A stretch of DNA of 64,000 nt from Cryomorphaceae bacterium. GTDB lineage: Bacteria; Bacteroidota; Bacteroidia; Flavobacteriales_D; Sanyastnellaceae. Location of the stretch: positions 62,001 to 126,000 of the forward strand of contig WGNM01000022.1 of NCBI GenBank assembly GCA_016124575.1. Reading direction: 5' to 3'. Shown here piece after piece: positions 34,292 through 43,100 of the stretch. The notes under the pieces were generated by a model that did no database searches, was not told where the DNA came from, and worked only from the letters and a program-made list of their open reading frames with translations. The position numbers and the translations under genes were made by a program. Position 1 is the stretch's first letter. Each line of letters opens with the position of its first letter.

Positions 34292-35023
34292 ATGTCGAAG
34301 AAAGTATTGTTTTCAACCTTTATCATACTGCTGATCGCAGGATGTGCGGAAATACAGCAAATAGGTGGAGTCATCCTTGCTCCTGAATCAACAACTCCTG
34401 CGTTAACCGAGGCCGATGTAACTGCCGGACTAAAAGAAGCGCTCGTGAATGGCACTAAGAAAGCTGTAGGATTTGCATCGTCAGAAAACGGATATTTCAA
34501 AAATCCTGCTTTGTTTATTCCCTTTCCGCCAGAGGCGCAGAAAGTGAAGGATGTGGCATTGCAATATGGGCTGCAAGGACAAGTGGATCAGTTCGAAATG
34601 ACATTGAATCGTGCAGCAGAGAAGGCAGCACCTGAAGCGACTGCGGTATTCGTTAACGCCATTGCACAAATGACGGTGGCTGATGCCTTTGGGATACTGA
34701 ACGGAGGCGAACATTCAGCAACCAATTATTTGAAAGAAAAGACGACTCCTGTTTTGATCTCAAAATTCAAGCCCCACGTTAGTCAAGCCATCGAATCTGT
34801 TGAGCTCACGAAATACTGGAATCCCCTGATTTCGAAATACAACATTGCTACCATGATCACGGGCGGACAGGAGATCAACCCCGATTTGGACATGTATGTA
34901 ACCGAAAAAGGTGTTGTTGGATTGTTCGTGCACATCGCTTCTGAAGAAGCACTAATTCGAAAAGATCCAAAGGCAAGAATAACTGAACTATTGCAGCGTG
35001 TTTTCGGTTCAGTGTCGAATTAG
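34292..35023 (+). CDS. DUF4197 lipoprotein
   Basis: A 243-residue lipoprotein (lipobox LIAGC, mature start CAEIQQI). It has the helical DUF4197 layout: ALTEADVTAGLKEALVNGTKKAV, NGYFKNPALFIPFPPEAQKV, NRAAEKAAPEATAVFVNAI and ITELLQRVFGSV. The family is common in Gammaproteobacteria and Bacteroidota and its function is not known to me. Probably a single-gene unit, 56 bases ahead of the T9SS gene. Confidence 0.9.
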   Translation: MSKKVLFSTFIILLIAGCAEIQQIGGVILAPESTTPALTEADVTAGLKEALVNGTKKAVGFASSENGYFKNPALFIPFPPEAQKVKDVALQYGLQGQVDQFEMTLNRAAEKAAPEATAVFVNAIAQMTVADAFGILNGGEHSATNYLKEKTTPVLISKFKPHVSQAIESVELTKYWNPLISKYNIATMITGGQEINPDLDMYVTEKGVVGLFVHIASEEALIRKDPKARITELLQRVFGSVSN

Positions 35024-35078
35024 AATTTTGTTTTTATGTGTCGTTTTGTATCTTCACCATAACTTAAATAATCATACC

Positions 35079-36965
35079 ATGAAGAAAATCTACCTTTTAC
35101 TTTTTTCTTCAACTTTTGCTACTATGTCTATCGCACAAGCACCGCAGCTTCCAGTAAGTCAGCGTGTTTCTAAGCCGATGCCTACAAAGTCATTAGTTGG
35201 AGCTGAGATGCCAGTAGCAGCATCAGCCGGACATCCTATCACTTCGAACGACATTCAAGTTGACAATTCGAGGGATGTAAATGTTACCCGACAAATTATC
35301 GGTATTACAGATTACGATTTGCAATCAAATGCTGCTGTTCAGAATCGATTCATTCTCGACGGCGATAATATTGCCGCCGCTTGGACCATGTCGCTTTCAA
35401 GTGATTTCAACGATCGCGGTACAGGTTTCAATGAAAGCATTGGTGCTGATGGTTGGGATATTGAACCTTACAACCGACTGGAAGATACGCGAACTGGCTG
35501 GCCTTCGTTGCTGCGAACAGGAAATGGGAAAACGATTTCGATCACCCACGCGGCGGTTGATGGCCCACTTCACATGGTATCGCGCGAAGCTGCATCTTCA
35601 AATTGGGTTGATGGCAGTTTAAACCAGATTGCAGCTCCTGGTCATTTGTGGAACCGCGCCGCAGTTGGTGGAGAAGACGAAAACACGATTCACGTAATCT
35701 GTGTTTCTACTCCAGTAGGAAATGGTGGTACTGAATTCATGGGACAAGATGGTGCTTTGATGTACTTCCGTTCTCAAGATGCAGGTGTAACCTGGGATAT
35801 CGAAGAACACATTTTCCCTGAGTTAGACGCCACGCATTTCTTGAACTTCTCTGGAGATGTATACAGTATTCAAGCCCGCGGAAATAAGGTGGCATTTGCT
35901 GTTTTCAATGATCTAGCAGATTCATTCGTAATGATCTCTGAAGACAATGGAGATACATGGACCTACCGCAGTTTGGTTGACTTTCCTGTAGACCTTTATG
36001 TTCTGGATTCGGGATTGCCTGAAACAGGGGAAGATTTCGATGAAGACGGTATTTTCGCAGAGTTCCTAAACACTGATGGTGCTGGTAGCGTGTTGATCGA
36101 TAACGATGGTAAAGTTCACGTTTTCTATGGCGAGATGTACTACACAGATACAGACTTGGCTGATGGCAATTTCCAGTATTTCCCTGGCACGAATGGACTT
36201 TCATATTGGAATGAGGATATGGAAGACAACATGCGTGAGACCATCGCATATGCCTATGATTTGGATGGCAATGGGACGTGGGATTTGACAGAAGACATCG
36301 CCCTATATTTTGTTAGCGGTAGCGGTATGCCAAGTTCTAGTGTCGACGCTGATGGAAACCTTTATGTTTCATATTCTGCATTGATGGAAAGTCACTCTTC
36401 TGGAACTCAGAACTACCGTCACATTTATGTTGTCCGCTCAGAAGACGGCGGTGCCACATGGAATACCGAAACGGCCTGCAACTTAACACCGGATTTTGAT
36501 TTCGACTTTTTCGAATGTGTTTTCGGCACAATGCCGATGGACATCACCGATAAGATTCACGTGGTTTACCAGCGTGATTTCGAGCCGGGGTTGAGTGTGC
36601 GTGGAGATGAAGATGCACCATCTACAAACGACATCGTGCACATGACCGTGCCAACTGCTGATTTGGCAAACTGCGATGCTGGTGATGATGTGATAACTGA
36701 AGATGTGATTGGGGTAAACGAAATCCTCGATCGTCAAGGTTTCGCTGCATTCCCTAACCCTGCAAAATCAGTTGTAACGTTGTCTCTTAAGGTGAATGGC
36801 CAAGCTGTTGTCCGCTTGTTCGACACTGCCGGAAAAGAGGTTTTAAACCAAACCATCTATGCTTCTGGCGTACAGCTAAGTGTTAACCATCTTGAAGCTG
36901 GGGTGTACATCATTCAACTTGAGCAGCATGGAAATGTTAGCACTCAACGCTTGACAATTGAATAA
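35079..36965 (+). CDS. T9SS type A protein with Asp-box (sialidase-like) repeats
   Basis: ATG 35079 gives the signal peptide MKKIYLLLFSSTFATMSIAQ; the longer frame runs into the previous gene. The 628-residue protein has at least three Asp-boxes (SQDAGVTW, SEDNGDTW, SEDGGATW), spaced as in beta-propellers of exo-sialidases and BNR proteins. The catalytic arginine triad and Tyr of sialidases could not be assigned, so glycosidase activity is unproven. Residues ~560-628 (FAAFPNPAKSVVTLSLKVNG to STQRLTIE) are a type A sorting domain. A strong terminator follows. Confidence 0.88.
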   Translation: MKKIYLLLFSSTFATMSIAQAPQLPVSQRVSKPMPTKSLVGAEMPVAASAGHPITSNDIQVDNSRDVNVTRQIIGITDYDLQSNAAVQNRFILDGDNIAAAWTMSLSSDFNDRGTGFNESIGADGWDIEPYNRLEDTRTGWPSLLRTGNGKTISITHAAVDGPLHMVSREAASSNWVDGSLNQIAAPGHLWNRAAVGGEDENTIHVICVSTPVGNGGTEFMGQDGALMYFRSQDAGVTWDIEEHIFPELDATHFLNFSGDVYSIQARGNKVAFAVFNDLADSFVMISEDNGDTWTYRSLVDFPVDLYVLDSGLPETGEDFDEDGIFAEFLNTDGAGSVLIDNDGKVHVFYGEMYYTDTDLADGNFQYFPGTNGLSYWNEDMEDNMRETIAYAYDLDGNGTWDLTEDIALYFVSGSGMPSSSVDADGNLYVSYSALMESHSSGTQNYRHIYVVRSEDGGATWNTETACNLTPDFDFDFFECVFGTMPMDITDKIHVVYQRDFEPGLSVRGDEDAPSTNDIVHMTVPTADLANCDAGDDVITEDVIGVNEILDRQGFAAFPNPAKSVVTLSLKVNGQAVVRLFDTAGKEVLNQTIYASGVQLSVNHLEAGVYIIQLEQHGNVSTQRLTIE

Positions 36966-37000
36966 AAAAGATCACGGTACACCGTGGATATCAAACACAG

Positions 37001-37037
37001 AAAAGAGCTATCTGATATGGATGGCTCTTTTTTTTTT
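37001..37037 (+). terminator. intrinsic terminator after the Asp-box T9SS gene
   Basis: Arms AAAAGAGCTATC (37001-37012) and GATGGCTCTTTT (37020-37031), with one G-U pair, a 7-base loop and a run of T to 37037. Confidence 0.88.
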
Positions 37038-37348
37038 GTTAAATGAAGATACACGGTTAAACGTATGATATATGCTACAGCTTTACCGCATCGTTCAATT
37101 TGATTGGTATTTGTCATATGTGGATTTGCCTGAACCTGGAATGCAAAAAACACACAACAAATTGAATGTCAGTATTTTACATTAAAATATTTAAACGTTT
37201 ATAAACGTTTAAAACAGCTCACAATTTCAGGAGAATTGTAGCTTCGCCTTGGGGAGGAGGATGGTGGCCCCCGATTTCAATCCATATAAAAGACTGAAAA
37301 CCATAGTTTTAGATTATTTTACAAAATACCATTTCGCAAAACATGCTT
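37038..37348. other. 311-base non-coding stretch with palindromes
   Basis: No convincing gene. It holds a perfect 24-base palindrome at 37190-37213, a short hairpin (ACAATT 37221-37226 with AATTGT 37234-37239) and a G-rich run facing CCCCC (37251-37272) that could also pair. AT-rich on the left side. It is downstream of both flanking genes, since psd ends at 37349 on the minus strand and the T9SS gene ends at 36965. Confidence 0.5.
37190..37213. repeat. perfect 24-base palindrome with two AAACGTTT cores
   Basis: Two copies of the self-complementary 8-mer AAACGTTT (37193-37200 and 37203-37210), separated by AT and flanked by TTT and AAA, form a perfect 24-base dyad. It could be a dimer-of-dimers protein site or a small cruciform. 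It stands between two genes that both end towards it, so it is not an obvious promoter operator. Confidence 0.6.
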
Positions 37349-38002
37349 TCAAGGCAACTTCGCCAAAATTGTTTCCATCCCAGAAACCTTTTGTCCGAGT
37401 TCAACCTTGATTTCCGAATTCAACGGCAAGAAAATATCTACGCGACTGCCGAACTTAATAAATCCGCACTCCTCTCCTTGTCCGACCTGCTCGCCAGCCT
37501 TCACATAATACTTTATCCTGCGTGCTACAGCACCCGCAATCTGTCTGAAAAGGACTTCATGCTTGTTGTTTTTCACTACAATGGTGGTACGCTCGTTCTC
37601 TGTCGAGCTCTTCGGATGCCACGCCACAAGGAACAAACCCGGATGATACTTGGCATACGTTACAACGCCCTCAATCGGTGTCCATTGAACATGGACATTC
37701 AACGGCGACATGAATATTGAGACTTGCATGCGTTTTTCTTTGAAGTACTCCGTTTCTTCTACTTCTTCGATTACGACTACTTTGCCATCAGACGGACAAA
37801 CAACTTCACCTTCTTGGGCGGATAGCGTTCTCTTCGGGACACGGAAAAATTGAGCAACCAATACGAATAATGCGAAGCACAAGATAGTTGTGGCGATGCC
37901 CCAAATGCTATTGGAAACAAAATAAAACACCACGAAAACTATGGTAGCTAGCACTGCTGCGAGACCAATAAGAATGGAATGACCCTCCCGATGTAGATAC
38001 AT
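37349..38002 (-). CDS. psd: phosphatidylserine decarboxylase proenzyme (short form)
   Basis: A 217-residue membrane enzyme producing phosphatidylethanolamine from phosphatidylserine. Two N-terminal helices (ILIGLAAVLATIVFVVFYF; IATTILCFALFVLVAQFF) precede VVCPSDGKVV, SIFMSPLNVHVQWTPIEG and the self-cleavage site IKFGSRVDIFLP. There, the Gly-Ser replaces the LGST of the E. coli enzyme, as in the archaeal/Bacteroidota short class, and the pyruvoyl group forms from the Ser. One base from cdsA, so the two are co-transcribed. Confidence 0.93.
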   Translation of the reverse strand: MYLHREGHSILIGLAAVLATIVFVVFYFVSNSIWGIATTILCFALFVLVAQFFRVPKRTLSAQEGEVVCPSDGKVVVIEEVEETEYFKEKRMQVSIFMSPLNVHVQWTPIEGVVTYAKYHPGLFLVAWHPKSSTENERTTIVVKNNKHEVLFRQIAGAVARRIKYYVKAGEQVGQGEECGFIKFGSRVDIFLPLNSEIKVELGQKVSGMETILAKLP

Positions 38003-38003
38003 A

Positions 38004-38816
38004 TTATAAGTTTGAAGACAACAAATATGCGAGTATCACGGGAACAGACAATAGAATTCCATCAAATCTATCTAAAACACCACCGTGACCGGGTAAGAAA
38101 TTACCTGAATCTTTAACTCCCATGTTGCGTTTGAATAGGCTTTCAACCAAATCGCCCGCATTTGAAAAAACAGAAATAATCAGCGCAATTGCAATCCAGT
38201 TCTTGACTTCTAACGTATTGGTGAGATCAGAAAGAAAAAAAGCAGCACTCAACGAAAGGGCTACCCCACCAATGAATCCTTCCCATGTCTTACCTGGAGA
38301 TACTTGCGGCATCAATTTGTGTTTTCCCATCGATCTTCCGACCAAGTAAGCACCTGTATCGTTAATCCAAAGCAGACAAAAGAAACCAAGAATTATTTCC
38401 GGTTGGTAAACCCCTGTCACCATGCCCAAAATGGGCAGACAGGCAAATGGAATAGCGATCCAGACAACAGAAGCTATTGCAATAACAACACGTTCAAATC
38501 CACGATCTGAATCACCAAAAAGTTCGATGAGCGGTAAGACAAACAGAGGTACCAACCCTAAAATCAAGTATTTGCTTTCAATCAGCGACGATGTGAAAAG
38601 CAACGAAAGAAGAGCGATTGTAAAAACACTCAAGAAGCCCCACCCTTTTTTAACGGGTGAGAACTTCATGCGTGAAATGGTCACAAATTCGTTGTATCCC
38701 ACCAATGCGAAGAGCATGGCGAGTAGACTGATCCAAATCGGACCAGCGAAGATACCGGCGATGAGTAATGAAACAAACACGATTCCCGTTAGGGCGCGCT
38801 GCCAGAAATTGCTCAT
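38004..38816 (-). CDS. cdsA: phosphatidate cytidylyltransferase CdsA
   Basis: A 270-residue polytopic membrane enzyme forming CDP-diacylglycerol from phosphatidic acid and CTP. About seven to eight hydrophobic helices are visible. Family signature: PQVSPGKTWEGFIGGV and, near the C-terminus, SNAGDLVESLFKRNMGVKDSG then PGHGGVLDRFDG with the conserved DRFDG. It lies 4 bases downstream of ftsH and 1 base upstream of psd, linking it to phosphatidylethanolamine synthesis; pssA is not in the window. Confidence 0.96.
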   Translation of the reverse strand: MSNFWQRALTGIVFVSLLIAGIFAGPIWISLLAMLFALVGYNEFVTISRMKFSPVKKGWGFLSVFTIALLSLLFTSSLIESKYLILGLVPLFVLPLIELFGDSDRGFERVVIAIASVVWIAIPFACLPILGMVTGVYQPEIILGFFCLLWINDTGAYLVGRSMGKHKLMPQVSPGKTWEGFIGGVALSLSAAFFLSDLTNTLEVKNWIAIALIISVFSNAGDLVESLFKRNMGVKDSGNFLPGHGGVLDRFDGILLSVPVILAYLLSSNL

Positions 38817-38820
38817 GCCA

Positions 38821-40818
38821 CTATTCTTTCGATTCTTGTTCTTCCGCCGACTGCGTTTCTGCTGCAGGCGTCTCGATAATAAGATTCTCTGTTGGAAGTG
38901 GATTGCTCGCTAGTTCTTCTGCTGCATCGAACTGACGGTGACCCAAGACTTCTTCCAAGTCTTCTTTGAAAATGACTTCTTTTTCCAAAAGTGTTTTCGC
39001 CAATCGGTTCAGCAAATCCTTGTTCTTGGTCAGCAGATCTTTCGCTCTCTCGTAAGCAGATTCGATGATCTTGCTTACTTCTTCATCGATAACCCGCGCT
39101 GTTTCTTCGCTATACGGTTTGGTAAATGCAGAATCACCTGAGCTGTCGTAATAGCTTCTGTTTCCAATACGCTTGTTTAAGCCATACACAGAAACCATGG
39201 CATACGCTTGCTTGGTTACTTTCTCTAGATCGCTCAAAGCGCCGGTACTGATTTTCCCGAATGTTATCTCCTCCGCAGCTCGTCCGCCCAAAGCAGCACA
39301 CATTTCATCAAAAATCTGTTCGGTAGTCGTTATTTGGCGTTCTTCAGGTAAATACCACGCTGCACCTAGGCTTTGTCCGCGTGGCACAATTGTTACCTTC
39401 ACCAGAGGCGATGCATGTTCCAAAAGCCAGCTCACCATCGCGTGACCTGCTTCGTGATAAGCAATGGTCTGCTTCTCTTTCGGAGAGATGATCTTATTTC
39501 GTTTTTCTAGTCCACCTATGATACGATCTACAGCATCTAAAAAGTCTTGTTTCGAAACAACTTCTTTGTTCTGACGGGCTGCTATCAAAGCCGCTTCATT
39601 ACAGATATTCGCTATATCTGCCCCTGAGAACCCTGGCGTTTGTTTCGCTAGGAAATCGACGTCAATGCTTGCATCTGCTTTGATTGGGCGGAGGTGAACT
39701 TCAAGAATCGCTTTGCGCTCATTCAAATCTGGCATATCGACATAGATTTGACGGTCGAAACGTCCGGCACGCATTAGCGCTTTGTCGAGAATATCAGCCC
39801 GGTTCGTAGCTGCAATAATGATAACGCCTGAGTTGGTGCCAAAACCATCCATCTCCGTCAAAAGCTGGTTCAACGTATTTTCACGTTCATCGTTCGAACC
39901 GAGGTTCGCATTCTTTCCACGGGCGCGTCCAATGGCATCGATCTCATCGATAAAGATAATAGCCGGTGCTTTTTCCTTCGCTTGTTTGAAAAGGTCACGC
40001 ACACGCGAGGCCCCTACTCCAACGAACATCTCAACGAAATCGGAACCTGACAAAGAGAAAAACGGGACTTGTGCTTCTCCTGCTACTGCCTTTGCGAGCA
40101 ACGTTTTTCCTGTTCCCGGAGGACCTACTAGTAATGCCCCTTTCGGAATCTTCGCTCCCAGATCTGTGTATTTTTTCGGGTTTTTGAGGAAGTCTACGAT
40201 CTCCTTTAATTCTTCTTTCGCCCCGTCTAAACCAGCGACATCGTTGAAAGTAACATTCGTACCTTTTCCTTTCTCAAACAATTGGGCTTTCGACTTACCA
40301 ATATTGAATATCTGGCCACCGCCTGATGATCCACCGCCCATTCTGCGCATGAGCAATACCCAGACAACGATCAAAATCCCTAGAAAAATGATCCAAGTAA
40401 CGATTTGCTGACCCCATTCATTTACAGGCTCATAGTCATGCTTGAAGTGATATTGATCTTGAAGCTGTTTGATTTCAGCCGTATATTCATCACCTGGCGG
40501 GATGAAAAACCAAAAGTCTGCTCCAGCATATATACGCTGAAACATTTGATCTTGGCCTTTGTCTTTTGCGAGCGAATCACGCACACTTTGCTTCAAAAAC
40601 ACCATGGCTCGTTCGCCATTTTGGACAAGCCGAAGCACTTCTCCAGCCCGTGCCTTCTCACGGAATTGATCGTACGAAATACGATCTCCATCAGAGCCGC
40701 TGTTGAACAATAGCATCGCGAACAACACCGCGCCAATGATGGCATAAATCCAATAAAAGTTCATCTGCTTTTTCGGCGACTTCTTATCTGGATTTTGATT
40801 TTCGTTTTCCAATGACAT
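38821..40818 (-). CDS. ftsH: ATP-dependent zinc metalloprotease FtsH
   Basis: A 665-residue membrane AAA protease. ATG 40818 ([18 protein letters not shown]) is chosen; the longer frame overlaps rsfS. Two transmembrane helices ([37 protein letters not shown]) flank a periplasmic segment. Walker A is [16 protein letters not shown], Walker [12 protein letters not shown], and the second-region-of-homology motif [19 protein letters not shown]. The zinc site HEAGH is in [15 protein letters not shown]. Acidic, disordered C-terminus. It lies 14 bases after rsfS and 4 bases before cdsA, an arrangement common in Bacteroidota. Confidence 0.97.
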   Translation of the reverse strand: MSLENENQNPDKKSPKKQMNFYWIYAIIGAVLFAMLLFNSGSDGDRISYDQFREKARAGEVLRLVQNGERAMVFLKQSVRDSLAKDKGQDQMFQRIYAGADFWFFIPPGDEYTAEIKQLQDQYHFKHDYEPVNEWGQQIVTWIIFLGILIVVWVLLMRRMGGGSSGGGQIFNIGKSKAQLFEKGKGTNVTFNDVAGLDGAKEELKEIVDFLKNPKKYTDLGAKIPKGALLVGPPGTGKTLLAKAVAGEAQVPFFSLSGSDFVEMFVGVGASRVRDLFKQAKEKAPAIIFIDEIDAIGRARGKNANLGSNDERENTLNQLLTEMDGFGTNSGVIIIAATNRADILDKALMRAGRFDRQIYVDMPDLNERKAILEVHLRPIKADASIDVDFLAKQTPGFSGADIANICNEAALIAARQNKEVVSKQDFLDAVDRIIGGLEKRNKIISPKEKQTIAYHEAGHAMVSWLLEHASPLVKVTIVPRGQSLGAAWYLPEERQITTTEQIFDEMCAALGGRAAEEITFGKISTGALSDLEKVTKQAYAMVSVYGLNKRIGNRSYYDSSGDSAFTKPYSEETARVIDEEVSKIIESAYERAKDLLTKNKDLLNRLAKTLLEKEVIFKEDLEEVLGHRQFDAAEELASNPLPTENLIIETPAAETQSAEEQESKE

Positions 40819-40832
40819 AAATTTTTTTTCTA

Positions 40833-41207
40833 TCAAACGTTGTAAGCAAACTCGGTCGTAATCGCATCGGCCCAAAGGTCTTCGATCGCATAAAACTCAC
40901 GTGCCTCTCTGTAAAATATATGAACCACTACATCCGAGTAATCCAATAATACCCATTCAGCATTTTGAATTCCTTCTTTGTGCCAAGGTGTCTCACCCAA
41001 ATTCTTTTCAGCATTGTCGTCAATTCTTCTCGCTATGGCCTGCACCTGGGTGTGGGAATTACCATGACAAACGATAAAAAAGTCTGCAACTGCATTTGGA
41101 ACTTTCCTTAAGTCAAGGCTCTTTATCTTTTCACCTTTGACATCTTGAATAGAATTAACTATTTCTTCGACAAGTTGTTCTGTCGAACTTGTTGTGTTTT
41201 TCTTCAT
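40833..41207 (-). CDS. rsfS: ribosome silencing factor RsfS (Iojap/YbeB)
   Basis: A 124-residue cytoplasmic factor that binds ribosomal protein L14 and blocks subunit joining in stationary phase. Seen: VEEIVNSIQDVKGEKIKSLDL, the Iojap core ADFFIVCHGNSHTQVQAIARRI, then WVLLDYSDVVVHIFYREAREFY with YAIEDLW. Full-length. A -7 box TACTTTTG lies at 41231-41238, 24 bases ahead of the ATG, and starts the rsfS-ftsH-cdsA-psd operon. Confidence 0.96.
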   Translation of the reverse strand: MKKNTTSSTEQLVEEIVNSIQDVKGEKIKSLDLRKVPNAVADFFIVCHGNSHTQVQAIARRIDDNAEKNLGETPWHKEGIQNAEWVLLDYSDVVVHIFYREAREFYAIEDLWADAITTEFAYNV

Positions 41208-41230
41208 TCAGAAGATCTTGTATTTGGTTA

Positions 41231-41238
41231 CAAAAGTA
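41231..41238 (-). promoter_or_regulatory. -7 promoter box of the rsfS-ftsH-cdsA-psd operon
   Basis: TACTTTTG on the minus strand, exact match to TAnnTTTG, with a predicted leader of about 20 nt. Confidence 0.55.
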
Positions 41239-41297
41239 ATACTTTTACTGACCTATTTCATTTAACGAATCCGCCGACCGATGCGGACTAGCGCAGT

Positions 41298-42035
41298 ATG
41301 ACAACAAATTTTGTTGGACAACCAACAATTCGCCTTAAAACGGTTGACAGCACTAACAAGTATGCTGCCAATTTCATGTCTCTGTCAGAATGGTCAGAAG
41401 GTACAGCCATTCTGTCAGAACATCAAACTGAAGGAAGAGGCAGAAAAGATAAAAACTGGAACAGCTCCGCGGGTGAAAACCTCCTTATGTCGCTGATGCT
41501 CAAACCAAACTTCTTACTCGCTCACGAAGTCTTCCAACTGAGTATGGCTATGGCCCTGGCTGTTGGGGCTACCGTCAGTTCATTTGGAATTGATCAGGTG
41601 TCAGTAAAATGGCCGAACGACATCTACGTTGAAAGCAAAAAAATTGCTGGTATTTTGATAGAAAATCAGGTGCGAGGTCAAATCGTTGTATCATCGATTG
41701 TTGGCATCGGATTGAATGTGAATCAAATAAACGGACTAGATGATCGGGCTACTTCTTTCAAAAAAGTTTTAGGCAATGACCTTTCTGTGAACGTTGTCTT
41801 CGATCAACTTTGCCTAGAACTGGAAAAACAATATCAGACCCTGCGATCAAATCCGCTCGCAATATTAGAAGATTATAACGAAGGGCTCTACGCGAAAGGA
41901 ATTCCGAGAGCATACGTATTCAACGAGATACAAAATGCAGTTCTGATTGGTGTGGAAAGAAATGGCTTTGCACGATTTTCAACAAGTGAGGGAGAAAAAC
42001 ACTACGACATAGACTCAGTGCGGTGGGTATGGTGA
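41298..42035 (+). CDS. birA: biotin-[acetyl-CoA-carboxylase] ligase BirA
   Basis: A 245-residue biotin-protein ligase, attaching biotin to the acetyl-CoA carboxylase carrier protein via biotinyl-AMP. Motifs: GRGRKDKNWNSSAGENL, VKWPNDIYVESKKIAGILIE, and a short C-terminal SH3-like domain. There is no N-terminal helix-turn-helix, so it is the non-repressor (class I) type. It ends 1 base before the convergent SRPBCC gene. Confidence 0.94.
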   Translation: MTTNFVGQPTIRLKTVDSTNKYAANFMSLSEWSEGTAILSEHQTEGRGRKDKNWNSSAGENLLMSLMLKPNFLLAHEVFQLSMAMALAVGATVSSFGIDQVSVKWPNDIYVESKKIAGILIENQVRGQIVVSSIVGIGLNVNQINGLDDRATSFKKVLGNDLSVNVVFDQLCLELEKQYQTLRSNPLAILEDYNEGLYAKGIPRAYVFNEIQNAVLIGVERNGFARFSTSEGEKHYDIDSVRWVW

Positions 42036-42437
42036 TCAACCAAATTTCTGTTGCAATCGCTCTGCAATAAAGTCAAAAAGATTCCGAAGTGGCTTCTCAA
42101 CCATCATCATAACAAAGGCATTCGCCTCTATATTGCACACCATGCCCGCTTCACATCCGACATCCGATGGGTTGATCTGAATGTCTAAGTCGAACTTCAA
42201 TGGTGATCCTGCAGATGATTGCAAAATGATTTGGTTGAACTCCGAAAGAGATTTGTGTTCAAGTCCCAAAGCGTATCCGCCCGACACTTTAAATGAACAG
42301 TTGGTATCGCCCCCTTTCCAATCAGACACCTTATCTTGAGGAAGAAGCTCAATGAGGTTGTTCAAATCTTTCACAAAGTTGTAAACCGTTTGTTGATCTG
42401 CTTTGAGAACTACTTTTTTACTTTCAATTAAAGCCAT
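42036..42437 (-). CDS. SRPBCC/polyketide cyclase-like protein
   Basis: A 133-residue protein of the START/SRPBCC fold: VVLKADQQTVYNFVKDLNNL at the N-terminus, a central beta-sheet (CSFKVSGGYALGL) and a C-terminal amphipathic helix (PLRNLFDFIAERLQQKF). ATG 42437 is chosen over TTG 42443. Such small proteins bind hydrophobic ligands; the ligand here is unknown. It follows pyrE on the same strand with 9 bases between them, and a near -7 (TAAATTTTG) overlaps the pyrE stop. Confidence 0.78.
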   Translation of the reverse strand: MALIESKKVVLKADQQTVYNFVKDLNNLIELLPQDKVSDWKGGDTNCSFKVSGGYALGLEHKSLSEFNQIILQSSAGSPLKFDLDIQINPSDVGCEAGMVCNIEANAFVMMMVEKPLRNLFDFIAERLQQKFG

Positions 42438-42446
42438 CTGCAAAAT

Positions 42447-43088
42447 TTATTGACCCCACACAGACGGATTTTCTCGCCATGCCCGAAGAAGTGATGATTG
42501 ATGTTCATTTATATAACCCGCCTGCAATGCCTGCTTCAGCAAGGTTTCGTAATCGGTTAAGGTTTGCAATGGCACGCCGTAATCAGCAAATGCCTTCCTG
42601 CTTTGCTCGAAGCCGTATGTGAAAATCGCAACCATGCCTTTGACATTGACATTCGCTGCTTTTAAAGCATCGACTGCCGACAGACTGCTTTTTCCTGTTG
42701 AAATAAGATCTTCAACAACCACTGCCGTTTGTCCTTTTTCAACTACTCCTTCTATGCGATTGCCCAATCCATGTCCTTTGGCTTCGGCACGTATGTATGC
42801 AAAAGGCAACCCCAACTCTTCAGCAACCAAAGCCCCAATGGCTACACCGCCTGTTGCTACGCCAATAATAACATCCGGCTTGCCGAAAGACTCATTGATG
42901 GCTGTAACAAATTGTTGACGGATGTACGTGCGGATCTTCGGGTACGACAATGTTTTGCGGTTGTCGCAATAAATCGGTGACTTCCATCCCGATGCCCAAG
43001 TATACGGTGACTCAGGGCTCAGCTCAATCGCCTTAATCTGCAACAGAAATTCTGCTACCTTTAAGCCCGTTTCCTCCTTTGTTCTCAT
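42447..43088 (-). CDS. pyrE: orotate phosphoribosyltransferase
   Basis: A 213-residue enzyme of de novo UMP synthesis, joining orotate and PRPP. ATG 43088 gives MRTKEETGLKVAEFLLQIKA, the family N-terminus; the longer frame runs over the promoter. Seen: WKSPIYCDNRKTLSYPKIR, VIIGVATGGVAIGALVAE, YIRAEAKGHGLGNRIEGVVEKG and the PRPP loop VVVEDLISTGKSSLSA. It diverges from the Nudix gene with 7 bases between start codons. Confidence 0.95.
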   Translation of the reverse strand: MRTKEETGLKVAEFLLQIKAIELSPESPYTWASGWKSPIYCDNRKTLSYPKIRTYIRQQFVTAINESFGKPDVIIGVATGGVAIGALVAEELGLPFAYIRAEAKGHGLGNRIEGVVEKGQTAVVVEDLISTGKSSLSAVDALKAANVNVKGMVAIFTYGFEQSRKAFADYGVPLQTLTDYETLLKQALQAGYINEHQSSLLRAWRENPSVWGQ

Positions 43089-43092
43089 GCCG

Positions 43093-43100
43093 CAAATGTA
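43093..43100 (-). promoter_or_regulatory. -7 promoter box of pyrE, overlapping the Nudix start codon
   Basis: TACATTTG on the minus strand (exact TAnnTTTG) ends 4 bases before the pyrE ATG, so the pyrE message would be leaderless or nearly so. The same bases include the ATG (43096) of the divergent Nudix gene. Confidence 0.5.

Noticed and set aside
37323-37336. 14-mer AAAATACCATTTCG repeated at 55144-55157, both in non-coding gaps
   Set aside because: A pair of matching 14-mers is expected by chance in 64 kb, and the flanks are not similar.
37261-37410. 49-residue plus-strand frame with a purine-rich GGGGAGGAGG directly before its ATG
   Set aside because: The frame runs into the end of psd on the opposite strand, has no homology pattern, and the purine run gives almost no spacing to the ATG.
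39782-40411. 209-residue plus-strand frame inside ftsH
   Set aside because: The opposite strand is unmistakably ftsH, and the frame mirrors its codon bias without any motif of its own.
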